Positions 50,782 to 59,823 of a stretch of DNA of 64,000 nt are shown piece after piece. The notes under the pieces were generated by a model, which did no database searches, was not told the DNA's origin, and worked only from the letters and a program-made list of their open reading frames with translations. Positions within the stretch are counted from its first letter, which is position 1; the number at the start of each line of letters is the position of its first letter. This DNA comes from Acidimicrobiia bacterium (lineage in GTDB: Bacteria > Actinomycetota > Acidimicrobiia > Acidimicrobiales > UBA8592): the NCBI GenBank assembly GCA_030431575.1, contig JAUIIS010000001.1, positions 1 through 64,000 on the forward strand, read 5' to 3'. The translations under genes were made by a program, and so were the position numbers.

Positions 50782-51354
50782 ATGACCGACGCACCACTCG
50801 TACCCGAGGGCAAGCGAGCAAACGACATTGTTGCCAGCCTCGCGGTCACCATGGACGGGTACATTTGCAGACCCGATGGCGCCGTCGACTATCTGGACAA
50901 GTACCCCATCGAGGAATTCGACTTCGACGCGTGGGCAGACCGGATCGGTGCCCTGGTCATGGGGCGAACCAGCTACGAGCAAGCTGTTGGTTGGGGTTGG
51001 ATGTGGGGCGACCGGCCAACCCTGGTGCTCACCAACGCCACCCACCTGGCGGCACCCGACGGCGCCAACATAGCTTTCAGCGCAGAACCGACCGTTGCGG
51101 CAATCGCCAGTTTCGCGAAACGCACGCCAGGCCGGTTGTGGGTATTTGGTGGCGGCAGCGTCGTTACTGAGGCCCTGGTGGGGGGCGTTGTCGACACGCT
51201 CGACATCACCATCGTGCCCGAGGCGATCGGCGAAGGCATCCCGCTGTTCACCAGCCCCTTCGAAGGCCACCTGCGGGTGCTGGAAACCTTTGCCTTCTCC
51301 AATGGGGCTGTCCGCCTCGTCTACGACGCCAGCGGCTACAACGCAGAGGCGTAG
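50782..51354 (+). CDS. Dihydrofolate reductase/RibD C-terminal family protein
   Basis: DIVASLAVTMDGYICRPDG, GALVMGRTSYEQ, VFGGGSVVTEAL. Confidence 0.88.
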   Translation: MTDAPLVPEGKRANDIVASLAVTMDGYICRPDGAVDYLDKYPIEEFDFDAWADRIGALVMGRTSYEQAVGWGWMWGDRPTLVLTNATHLAAPDGANIAFSAEPTVAAIASFAKRTPGRLWVFGGGSVVTEALVGGVVDTLDITIVPEAIGEGIPLFTSPFEGHLRVLETFAFSNGAVRLVYDASGYNAEA

Positions 51355-51479
51355 CCAACCAGAAGCCTGCGTCAGCGTTCGCGCTCCGCGTTGTGGGCAC
51401 TGACCCCTACGGTGCCGGAGACACCACAAGCTCACGTTCGACGTGAACGATTTTGACAGGGTGCATCACACCAACGCCA

Positions 51480-52757
51480 TCATCGACGCCTCTTCGTTAC
51501 CGGTATGCATTTCAGTCTGCGAATCGCTCGGAGCTGGAACGACGAGTTCCACTCGAGCTCGTTTTCGTCAGGGATCGAATAGCTGTCCAGCGCGGCCGTC
51601 AGCTCCTCGAAGGCAACGCGAGCTTCCATTCGGGCGAGCGACGCGCCAGGGCAGTAGTGGATGCCCCGGCCGAAGGCCAGTAGGTCACCGAGGTTGTTGC
51701 GCTCGGGGTCGAAACTTTCGGGGTTGGGGAACACGCCAGGATCGTGATCGGCGGCGAGGTATCCGACGAGCACGATGTCGCCCTCCGACATCTCTGCACC
51801 GTGGAAGTTGATGTCACGGGTACAGGCGCGCTGGTTCACAGCGCTGGGCGAGGTGCAACGAAGCGCTTCCTCGACGACCGCCGGGATCACGGTCGGATCG
51901 GCCTGCATTTTGGTCCACCAGTCGCGCCGGCCGTGCAGCAGAACCATGGACTGCGTGAGCAGGTTGGTGGTTGTCTCGTTGCCAGCGACGAGGAGTTGGC
52001 GAACGATGCTGTGGATCTCGTCGTCGGTCAACTGGGCCGCGGCTTGGTCGCCCAGGGCCGCTTGGTCAGCCTGATCGAGGCGGGCATGAACCAAGACGGA
52101 CATGATGTCTTCTGCTGGCCCCGCGGCGCGCTTGCGCTCAATCTGCGCCTGGGTGAAATCGGCCAGCTCCACCATCTGCTGGTACGCGTCGACAACTTCG
52201 TCATCGCTTAGGTCCGCACCGATACCGCTGACCGAGGCGTCGGACCAGCGCTTAAAGTCATCGATCCGGTCGTCAGAGACGTCGAGAGCGGCGGCGATGA
52301 CGCGAACCGGTAGCGGCACCGCGAACTCGGCAACGAAGTCGATTTCCTCACCATCGGCCCAGCGGTCGATCAGCTCACGGCAGATCTGCCGCGTTAGGTC
52401 CTCGTATCGCTTGACCGATGAAGGCGTGAAGGCACGGGAGATGAGCTTTCGGTTCCTGGTGTGCCCGGGCGGATCGAGCGTCAACAGGGTGTTGACACGC
52501 CCACGAAGGCCACCAGGAGGGGTCAACTCCGCTATCCGAGCCAACGCCGCGTCCGACGGAACGGTCGTGGCCAGCGGACCCGATTGTGAGGAGAAAGTCT
52601 CGACATCGCCGATGACCTCACGCACGTGCTCGTGCCCGGTCACCAGCCAGAAACCCTTGCCCTCGCTCACGTACGCGGCAGCACCTGTTTTGCGCAGCTG
52701 ATCGTACGCGGGGAACGGGCAGCGGATGAACTCGGGATCGAACACATCGAGGTTCAC
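51480..52757 (-). CDS. Cytochrome P450
   Basis: VAGNETTTNLL I-helix, FGRGIHYCPGASLARME heme-binding motif, EALRCTSP. Confidence 0.95.
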   Translation of the reverse strand: MNLDVFDPEFIRCPFPAYDQLRKTGAAAYVSEGKGFWLVTGHEHVREVIGDVETFSSQSGPLATTVPSDAALARIAELTPPGGLRGRVNTLLTLDPPGHTRNRKLISRAFTPSSVKRYEDLTRQICRELIDRWADGEEIDFVAEFAVPLPVRVIAAALDVSDDRIDDFKRWSDASVSGIGADLSDDEVVDAYQQMVELADFTQAQIERKRAAGPAEDIMSVLVHARLDQADQAALGDQAAAQLTDDEIHSIVRQLLVAGNETTTNLLTQSMVLLHGRRDWWTKMQADPTVIPAVVEEALRCTSPSAVNQRACTRDINFHGAEMSEGDIVLVGYLAADHDPGVFPNPESFDPERNNLGDLLAFGRGIHYCPGASLARMEARVAFEELTAALDSYSIPDENELEWNSSFQLRAIRRLKCIPVTKRRR

Positions 52758-52782
52758 GTTGCCTCCTTGGGAGCGCACTCTC

Positions 52783-52809
52783 ATTAATATTGACGATGAT
52801 ATTAATATC
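52783..52809. promoter_or_regulatory. Palindromic operator candidate between P450 and TetR genes
   Basis: attaatat-N8-atattaat inverted arms and perfect 12-bp palindrome gatattaatatc, AT-rich in a GC-rich context. Confidence 0.65.
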
Positions 52810-52877
52810 GGTCATGCTTGGTCCGCAACCCGTTGGTCCCCAGCAGCAGCAGCCACCACCAGGAGAATGGCACCGAG

Positions 52878-53564
52878 ATGACCACTGCTACCAACACTCC
52901 CACACGCCGCCGACCCGGCCGTCCGCGTCGGTCTCAACCACGAACGACACTAGAGCCGCGCGAGGAGATCCTGCGGCAGGCGTCGGTGTTGTTCTCCGCC
53001 CAAGGCGTCGGCGCAACCAGCCTGAGCGACATCGCCCGAGCGGTCAACGTGACACCAGCCGCGATCTACTACCACTTCGCTGGCCGCGACGACATCGTGG
53101 CTGCGCTCCTGGATTACGTGATCGAAGAAACCGACGCGTTCTCATGCGACGCCGATGCATCCGCGCCCCCAGCCGCCCGCCTTCATCAGCTCCTTGCCCG
53201 CCACGTGACCCACCTCACCTCGAGCCCATACGACCTTTGGTTCGTCATCGGCGTGTCAGATGCCGAGGCGCGTAATCATCCGGCACTTGTCGCACACGTC
53301 CGCGCATGGCGAGCGGCACTCGAAGCTGTGTTGCACGACGGCGTCGAGGCCAGCGCGTTCCTCGCGATCGAGCCAAACCTCGCCGTCGCCACACTGTCTG
53401 GACTCGTGTCCGCTGCGCTGCAACTCCATCACGAGACGGGCTCGGTCGACGCCCAAACCATCGCACAACTCGCCGTTCGCTCGGTTGCGATCGATCCGGG
53501 AGACTGGACCGAGCCAAGACCCAAGCGCCAGCGCCCGACCAAAGAGCACACCAATGACCGCTAA
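52878..53564 (+). CDS. TetR-family transcriptional regulator
   Basis: REEILRQASVLFSAQGVGATSLSDIARAVNVTPAAIYYHFAGRDDIVAALL HTH. Confidence 0.93.
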   Translation: MTTATNTPTRRRPGRPRRSQPRTTLEPREEILRQASVLFSAQGVGATSLSDIARAVNVTPAAIYYHFAGRDDIVAALLDYVIEETDAFSCDADASAPPAARLHQLLARHVTHLTSSPYDLWFVIGVSDAEARNHPALVAHVRAWRAALEAVLHDGVEASAFLAIEPNLAVATLSGLVSAALQLHHETGSVDAQTIAQLAVRSVAIDPGDWTEPRPKRQRPTKEHTNDR

Positions 53565-54492
53565 CTCCTCGTCACTCGACCGATTCCACGAGCCCGCAAC
53601 CGACGACCGTTGGTGGACCGAAACGTGTTGGTTCAGCTTCGACCAGCCCGGACACGATCTGTCAGCAACCTTCTATCCTCTGTTTCGGCCGAACCTGGGG
53701 GTTTGCTCGTTGGCCGTCTACCTGTGGGACGCTTCGGCGCACGAGCCGTGGCGCATCCGGTACCGACGATTCCTCTGGCACCTGGCTATGCCAGACACCG
53801 ACCTCACCGAACTCGAGCTCGAAGGGTTGCGGTACGACTGCCTGGAGCCCGACCGGCGCTATCACGTAATGTACGACGATGGCGACGAGCTCGCCGTCGA
53901 TCTCGAGTACACAGGCTTGCGGGAACTGTGGATTGCGTCCGACCATCCCAAGGGCGGGCACACCGATCAGCCGTGCTCGGTGGTCGGCACGGTTCGCCTT
54001 GGTGATGAGACCATCGACATCGATTGCCTCGGCATGCGCGACCGCACATGGTCGCCCCGCTCCGACAACCGGCGTGGGGGCGGCACCGGCTATACCTACG
54101 GCATTGGGTCCGCCGACAGCCAATTCCTCATGCTGACGAGTTTGGACGGCAACCACGGCGCCCACACCGAGGGTGTCTTCCGCGGCTACTTGGTTCGTGA
54201 CGGCGAAGCCAGCCCTCTCGAATCGGCGTCGCGTCGAGTTCTCTCCCGCCACAATGGGGCGCCCTTGGAGCTCGAGGTTTCTGGCACAGATCAAGCCGGG
54301 CGATCGTTCGAGGCCCGAGGTCGATCCCGGAACACCTTTGCGAACCACGCCACACCGGGGTCCTTTGCCTGGATGAGCATGTTCGAATGGGATACCGACG
54401 ACGGCGTGGTGTTCGGCCAAGATCAAGAGGTATGGACACCCGACATGCTCGGTCGCCACCTCCGCGGGCTCGAAGCCGACCTGGAGGCATGA
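53554..54492 (+). CDS. Conserved hypothetical, lipocalin-like/CrtC-AttH-like (resembles what I recall as DUF7064/DUF7065)
   Basis: beta-rich, RDRTWSPR, EGVFRGYLVRDGE; overlaps TetR stop. Confidence 0.6.
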   Translation: MTANSSSLDRFHEPATDDRWWTETCWFSFDQPGHDLSATFYPLFRPNLGVCSLAVYLWDASAHEPWRIRYRRFLWHLAMPDTDLTELELEGLRYDCLEPDRRYHVMYDDGDELAVDLEYTGLRELWIASDHPKGGHTDQPCSVVGTVRLGDETIDIDCLGMRDRTWSPRSDNRRGGGTGYTYGIGSADSQFLMLTSLDGNHGAHTEGVFRGYLVRDGEASPLESASRRVLSRHNGAPLELEVSGTDQAGRSFEARGRSRNTFANHATPGSFAWMSMFEWDTDDGVVFGQDQEVWTPDMLGRHLRGLEADLEA

Positions 54493-54493
54493 A

Positions 54494-55837
54494 GTGGAAC
54501 CGATTGAACTGAAGGCGTGGGTTGAATCGGTGGCCGGCGTCGATGTCGCCTCAATCGAACCGGTGGGCTATGGCTCGTCTAACCTCACGTCGTTCGTCAC
54601 CCTGGCAGACGGGCGCGAGTGGGTGGCCCGAGTCGACACCGGACACGGCCCCACCGCTGGCACCGAGCTGGACCTGCAGCGCCAGGCCGGCTTCCTCGAC
54701 GCTCTCGCAAATCACGACGTCCGCTCGCCGAGGCTCGTCACCCTCAACGATGGCGCTACGACGATGCTCATGGAACGGGCCCCAGGCACCCACGAGCTAC
54801 CGGCCCCCGGGTCAAGCGAACGTGACGCGGTGCTCGACGACTACATGGACGCGCTGGCCCAGCTGCACAACCTCGACATTGGCGCCTTCGATCTCCCGGG
54901 GATCGGCCGGCCGACCGTCCCGGAGGATCATGCCCGTAACGAGCTCGCCATCTGGCGGCGCGTCTATGAAGCCCGCCGACAGCGCCGTCATCCGATCGTC
55001 GATTTCTCCTTCGCCCTGCTTCACGAGCTCGCTCCGCCGGCCGTACAGCGGACGGTTGTGTGTCACGGCGATGTCGGCCCAGGCAACTTCCTCCATGCCG
55101 ACGGTGGTGTCACGGCCCTTGTCGACTGGGAGTTCGCGCACATCGGCGACCCCATGGACGATCTCGCTTGGTGGGTCTTCCGCGGCCACGACATGGCTGG
55201 CGATGTCGGCGACCTGCGCGCACAACTCCAACGTTGGGCGAGAACAACTGGTCTGACCCCCGACCCAAACGCAATCGAGTACTACCGCGCCTTCGTGATG
55301 CTGCGATGGCTGGTCAGTGCGATCGCGACCGTCGAGACCGGCGGACCCGCCATCGATCGATCGGTTCACAACCGACTGATCCCGCTGATGGGCGCGCTCC
55401 TCCCACAGTCGTTGAGCCGGCTCGTCGGCGTGACTCTCGACGACTCGCCGCCGGTCGCCGACGAGCAGCTACTCGGGATGACACCCATCCTCAACACAAT
55501 GCACGGTGATCTCATTGAGGTCGTACTCCCTGCTATCGACGACCCGATGGCCCAAGAGCGCGCCCGGTCGATCACTGCGTACCTGGGGCACCTCGGCGCA
55601 GTCGAGCAGTTCGGCGTGGCCGTGACCGCGGCGAACGCTCGCGATCTGACTGAACTGCTTGGCTCTGACGTCGCTGCAGGCAGCGAAGAAGTCATCGCAG
55701 ACACGTTCGCCGCACTGGCCCGTACGAACCCGGTATCGGCCCTGCGAACACTCGCCGCGATCGGTGACCGCACCATCCTGCTGTGGCCAGAGGTCGCTGC
55801 TCGGCCCAACGTCGGCCTCGTGAGTATTCCCAGTTGA
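54494..55837 (+). CDS. APH-type (aminoglycoside phosphotransferase-fold) phosphotransferase
   Basis: VVCHGDVGPGNFLHADGGVTALVDWEFAHIGDPMDDLAWW Brenner/DxD motifs. Confidence 0.9.
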   Translation: MEPIELKAWVESVAGVDVASIEPVGYGSSNLTSFVTLADGREWVARVDTGHGPTAGTELDLQRQAGFLDALANHDVRSPRLVTLNDGATTMLMERAPGTHELPAPGSSERDAVLDDYMDALAQLHNLDIGAFDLPGIGRPTVPEDHARNELAIWRRVYEARRQRRHPIVDFSFALLHELAPPAVQRTVVCHGDVGPGNFLHADGGVTALVDWEFAHIGDPMDDLAWWVFRGHDMAGDVGDLRAQLQRWARTTGLTPDPNAIEYYRAFVMLRWLVSAIATVETGGPAIDRSVHNRLIPLMGALLPQSLSRLVGVTLDDSPPVADEQLLGMTPILNTMHGDLIEVVLPAIDDPMAQERARSITAYLGHLGAVEQFGVAVTAANARDLTELLGSDVAAGSEEVIADTFAALARTNPVSALRTLAAIGDRTILLWPEVAARPNVGLVSIPS

Positions 55838-55858
55838 AGACAACGGCGCTCCAGGAGC

Positions 55859-55908
55859 GACTTGGGCCTTAGCAGCCCAAGTCACCAACTGCCGGGCTTG
55901 ACGAGCCC
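55859..55908 (+). terminator. Double hairpin downstream of the phosphotransferase gene
   Basis: gacttgggc-cttagca-gcccaagtc (9-bp perfect) followed by gggct-tgacg-agccc. Confidence 0.7.
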
Positions 55909-55945
55909 AACCCCGCTCCAGCCGCACCTGACCTAGGATGCCAGC

Positions 55946-57346
55946 ATGCCAAGGGGGGAACCTGAGATCTTCATTAGCTACCGGCGATCCGACGTAGCCG
56001 GTTGGGCAGTCGCCTTGTTCCAGCGGCTCAGCCAGGCGCTGGGCGATGGCGTTGTCTTCATGGACAGCGACGGCATCGAACCCGGCGATGCATTCCCGAC
56101 GAGGCTGGCCGATGCGCTCGACTCGGCTCGCGTCGTCATTGTGTTGATGGGTCCGCGCTGGAGTCAGGAGGTGCGCGAGCGTTCCGCTTTGGGGCAACGG
56201 GACTGGGTGGTCCACGAGATCGAAACAGCCTTCAAGCGCGGAACCAGAGTGGTTCCCGTGATAGTTGACAAGGCCTCAATGCCCTCGGCCAGCGACCTCC
56301 CTGAAAGCATCGGCCACCTCCACAACTTGCACTACTTCGAAGTTCGGGGTTCGGCCTATGGCCGCGATGTCGATGGACTTGTCGAAGAGATGGAGGACGC
56401 GTTGGCCGCGGACGCAATCGACCAGGCAAGAGGTGGCCAAACCAACCGGGGAGTCAAGACCATCTTGGATGCGGCGGGCTGGGCTTCGCTCATCGCTCGT
56501 GTTGAGTCCGGCGCCTGCGTCCCAGTCTTGGGCCCGGCGGTCAGCCCCGACGTTGAACCGCAACTACAAAGCCTGCTCTCACGGGCTCGCACGGTTCCAG
56601 CAAGCCTCATCGGCGACACCGAGCTACCTCGCGTTGCCCAGGCGGTGACGGTGGGCGTCGACCGCGCGTTTGTACGCCAAGCTCTCACCAGCGCTCATCA
56701 AGACCAAGCGAACCAGGCCACCCCTGAACGCGACGGGTGTGAACCCTTCGCGCGGCTCAATGTGCCGCTCTATCTCACGACCAGTTACAGCAACGAGTTG
56801 GCGATCTCCCTCGGGAAACGCGAGCGCCCTGCGCGCATGGTCGAACCCGCACGACAAAGTCGCCTCGACGGGGGCATCGGGCTGGCACTCGAAGCCCCGC
56901 CGCTCAGCCTCGATGTCAAAGAACCAACCGTGGTGCACCTCTTCGGCCGCTACGACAACCCAGGCCAGATGACGGTGACTGAAGATGACTTCTTCGACCT
57001 CCTCGTTCGAATGAGCCGTGAACAGGGATTCTTTGATCCCGCTGTCCGCAGCCAACTCGCCACCTCATCGCTGCTCTTTGTTGGCTTCCGACTAGATGAT
57101 TGGCGCTTCAGGCTGCTCCTTCGTGGGTTTGGCGCGCAGCTCGCCGATACCGGAATCTCAAGCATTGCGGTGGTGCAAGTTGATCCGGAGGACATCCCTG
57201 ACGGCCATGATGAGAGTACGGTCTCGGGCTTCGTCGAGCGGTACTTCACCTCCGGTCGTGCTGTTGATGTTCGTGCCTATGTCGGGAGTGCCCAGTCCTT
57301 TACCGCCGACCTCGAACAGCGGCTAGGTAAGAGTCTCAACTCATGA
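55946..57346 (+). CDS. TIR domain + SIR2-like (SIR2_2-type) fusion protein
   Basis: N-term EIFISYRRSDVAGWA.., DWVVHEIETAF (TIR catalytic Glu position); C-term YLTTSYS, VVHLFGRYDNPGQMTVTEDDF, SSLLFVGFRLDDWRFRLLL. Confidence 0.87.
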   Translation: MPRGEPEIFISYRRSDVAGWAVALFQRLSQALGDGVVFMDSDGIEPGDAFPTRLADALDSARVVIVLMGPRWSQEVRERSALGQRDWVVHEIETAFKRGTRVVPVIVDKASMPSASDLPESIGHLHNLHYFEVRGSAYGRDVDGLVEEMEDALAADAIDQARGGQTNRGVKTILDAAGWASLIARVESGACVPVLGPAVSPDVEPQLQSLLSRARTVPASLIGDTELPRVAQAVTVGVDRAFVRQALTSAHQDQANQATPERDGCEPFARLNVPLYLTTSYSNELAISLGKRERPARMVEPARQSRLDGGIGLALEAPPLSLDVKEPTVVHLFGRYDNPGQMTVTEDDFFDLLVRMSREQGFFDPAVRSQLATSSLLFVGFRLDDWRFRLLLRGFGAQLADTGISSIAVVQVDPEDIPDGHDESTVSGFVERYFTSGRAVDVRAYVGSAQSFTADLEQRLGKSLNS

Positions 57347-59823
57347 CCGACGCCAATGGCGAGCCATCGGGCCCGACGAGCGGCATTCGGAACCCCTTCG
57401 TTGGCCCGCGGCCATTCGAGGACACCCCCCAGGATCGTGCGCGATTCTTTGGCCGCGACCTAGAGACGGCCGAGGTCACATCGCTTATCCTCACCCAACA
57501 GACGCTGTTGCTGTACGCCGCGTCTGGCGCAGGCAAGTCTTCGCTGATGAAGGCTGCGGTACTGCCCATCTTGCGAGAACGCGGTGTCGAGGTGCTTCCG
57601 GTGGCGCGCTTCCAGACAGCCCGAAAGTACGCGTCGGGTAGCGAAGGTAACCCATATGTCCGAGCCGTTATTGAGTCACTCGGCCTCGACTTGGCGCCCG
57701 ACGCACACCTCAACCAGGCCATGGCTCTCAAGCGCTCAGCGGCCGGCTACTCGACGGGCTTGAGCCTTCTCGTCTTCGACCAGTTCGAAGAACTGTTCAC
57801 GATCATCACGGACGACACCACAGCGCATCGCCGCGAGTTCTTCACCCAAATCCGGGCGATCCTCGAAGATGACCCGCTGCTTCGGTTGGTGTTTGTGGTG
57901 CGCGAAGACTTTCTTGCGAGAGTCGATCCCTATGCGGCTCTGCTTCAAGGGGGAATACGCGCCCGATTCCGGCTGCGTCGACTTAGTCCTGCTGCTGCGA
58001 CCGACGCGATCATCAAACCGTTGCGCTCAGTGGGTAAGGAATGCGAACCCGGAGCGGCCGATTCGCTCGTTGTTGGGCTAGCTGAAACAAAATCGCTTGA
58101 TGCAGATGGCATCGTGCGCGACGTACCGGGCGAGTTCGTCGAAGCGGTGCAGCTGCAAGTGGTCTGTCGCGATCTCTGGGATGGGCTGCCACACGATGCC
58201 CAGGTGCTGACAAAGGAGCACTTCGCTCGAGCCGGCAATGTAGATCGGGCGCTGACAAACCACTATGAGCGTGCGATTACCAAGGCTGCCCAGGCCGCCG
58301 ACATGCCTGAAGCCAAGATTCGTCGTTGGGTAGACAACTCGCTGATCACAAGCTTGGGGACACGCAACCCCATCCTGGACGAGGATGCGGACGAGATGGC
58401 TGACGTCATCGCCTCATTGGAAGCTAACCGGCTGCTTCGGCCTGAGCTTCGCTCGGGAGCACGCTGGTTCGAGCTCACCCACGACCGCCTCATCGGGCCG
58501 ATCCAGGAGAGCAATCTCGCGGCGAGAGAAGCGGCGAAGGACCGCTTTTTGAAACGTCTCCTGATCGCAGGCGGCGTCGCTGCGGTGCTGTTGACCGCGG
58601 TTGGGATCTGGATCGGTTTTCTTGCAGACTCCGATACGGCGGTCGCGGTTCCCACGCCGGTACCCGGCCCAGAAGGAACTGTTGAGATCGGTGGAGGTCC
58701 TGAGGACCCATTGCCCGACAGCATGATGGACATTGATGGCGTTCAGGCGGTAACCGGATTCGTCGACCAACCATTCAGGGTCGATGTTGCCGTCACCGCT
58801 CAGCGCGCCACTAATGCCACGCTCGAGGTTGGCTTCTCCGACGATGAATTCGAGTTCCTCACAAGCGATGGGCTTGCGTGCACCCAATTACCTGCTGACG
58901 GGTCATTCGTCGTTGTCCAATGCGCGCTCCCTGCGGAGTTCGACGACGAGGTTCACCTCGACTTGCAACCGTTGGGCCTCCTGCAAGCCGCTCCCGTGCA
59001 GGCCACGGTGTTCAGCGCGGCAACCGAGGACGACCCAACCAGCGACGACATCGTCCTGGCACAGGACTTACTGACCGCTGATGTGGTGGTTGACACCAGA
59101 CCCCTCCTCGAGGGCGTCGAGGCCGTGGAGTTCGTTGAAGCCGCCCCTGGAGGGGTCGAGGCCCGCGGACTCCAGCAGTGGTTCCCCGTTGTTGCTGTGC
59201 AAACCAACGAGGTCGACTGCCTTTTTGTGATGGCCCAGGAGTTTGGCGATGGTCGAGTAGTCGCCATTGGCCACGACGCGCTGTTGAGCTCAGAGATTGA
59301 GCATGCCGACAACGCCCGACTTGTCAGCAACATCTTGAGGTGGGTGGGCAAGGACAACGCCCGCGTGGCCTTTGCTGCCAATGGTTTCGCCTGGACAACG
59401 TCGGCCACGTCGCCGGGTCTCGAAGCCGAGATTGCGACGCTCGGGTACAGCAGCGAGGACGTCGAGGATTTGCGGGATCTCTCAGGCATTGATGTCTTGG
59501 TCATTGGCAACAGTTGGGAGTACCTGTCGTCCGCCGAGTACGTGGAAATTGGGACGTTCGTCGAAAATGGCGGCGGCCTAGTGCTCGCGGGCCTGGGATG
59601 GTCTTGGGAAGCTTTCGTGTTTCCGAACCCAGCCACCGGCAACAGCCTCGATCCGAATTGGGCGGACATCCCGGTGGGGGTACCCCTCTACACCATGGAT
59701 GTCATCGGCCTGTCCTTTGACGTGGTCTGGTCGAGAGAGATTCTCGACCCGGCAACCCTGTATCCGGTTGCGCCGTCGATCGTGCTTCCCACTGCGGATC
59801 AGCTCAAGTGTCTGGGGTTATGA
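57343..59823 (+). CDS. nSTAND1-type NTPase with one TM and predicted extracytoplasmic beta/GATase1-like (TCAF-like) C-terminus
   Basis: NPFVGPRPFEDTPQDRARFFGRDLE, AASGAGKSSL, LSLLVFDQFEELF; TM LLIAGGVAAVLLTAVGIWIGFL; C-term IDVLVIGNSWEYLSSAEYVEIGTFVENGGGLVLAGLGWSW. Confidence 0.83.
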   Translation: MTDANGEPSGPTSGIRNPFVGPRPFEDTPQDRARFFGRDLETAEVTSLILTQQTLLLYAASGAGKSSLMKAAVLPILRERGVEVLPVARFQTARKYASGSEGNPYVRAVIESLGLDLAPDAHLNQAMALKRSAAGYSTGLSLLVFDQFEELFTIITDDTTAHRREFFTQIRAILEDDPLLRLVFVVREDFLARVDPYAALLQGGIRARFRLRRLSPAAATDAIIKPLRSVGKECEPGAADSLVVGLAETKSLDADGIVRDVPGEFVEAVQLQVVCRDLWDGLPHDAQVLTKEHFARAGNVDRALTNHYERAITKAAQAADMPEAKIRRWVDNSLITSLGTRNPILDEDADEMADVIASLEANRLLRPELRSGARWFELTHDRLIGPIQESNLAAREAAKDRFLKRLLIAGGVAAVLLTAVGIWIGFLADSDTAVAVPTPVPGPEGTVEIGGGPEDPLPDSMMDIDGVQAVTGFVDQPFRVDVAVTAQRATNATLEVGFSDDEFEFLTSDGLACTQLPADGSFVVVQCALPAEFDDEVHLDLQPLGLLQAAPVQATVFSAATEDDPTSDDIVLAQDLLTADVVVDTRPLLEGVEAVEFVEAAPGGVEARGLQQWFPVVAVQTNEVDCLFVMAQEFGDGRVVAIGHDALLSSEIEHADNARLVSNILRWVGKDNARVAFAANGFAWTTSATSPGLEAEIATLGYSSEDVEDLRDLSGIDVLVIGNSWEYLSSAEYVEIGTFVENGGGLVLAGLGWSWEAFVFPNPATGNSLDPNWADIPVGVPLYTMDVIGLSFDVVWSREILDPATLYPVAPSIVLPTADQLKCLGL

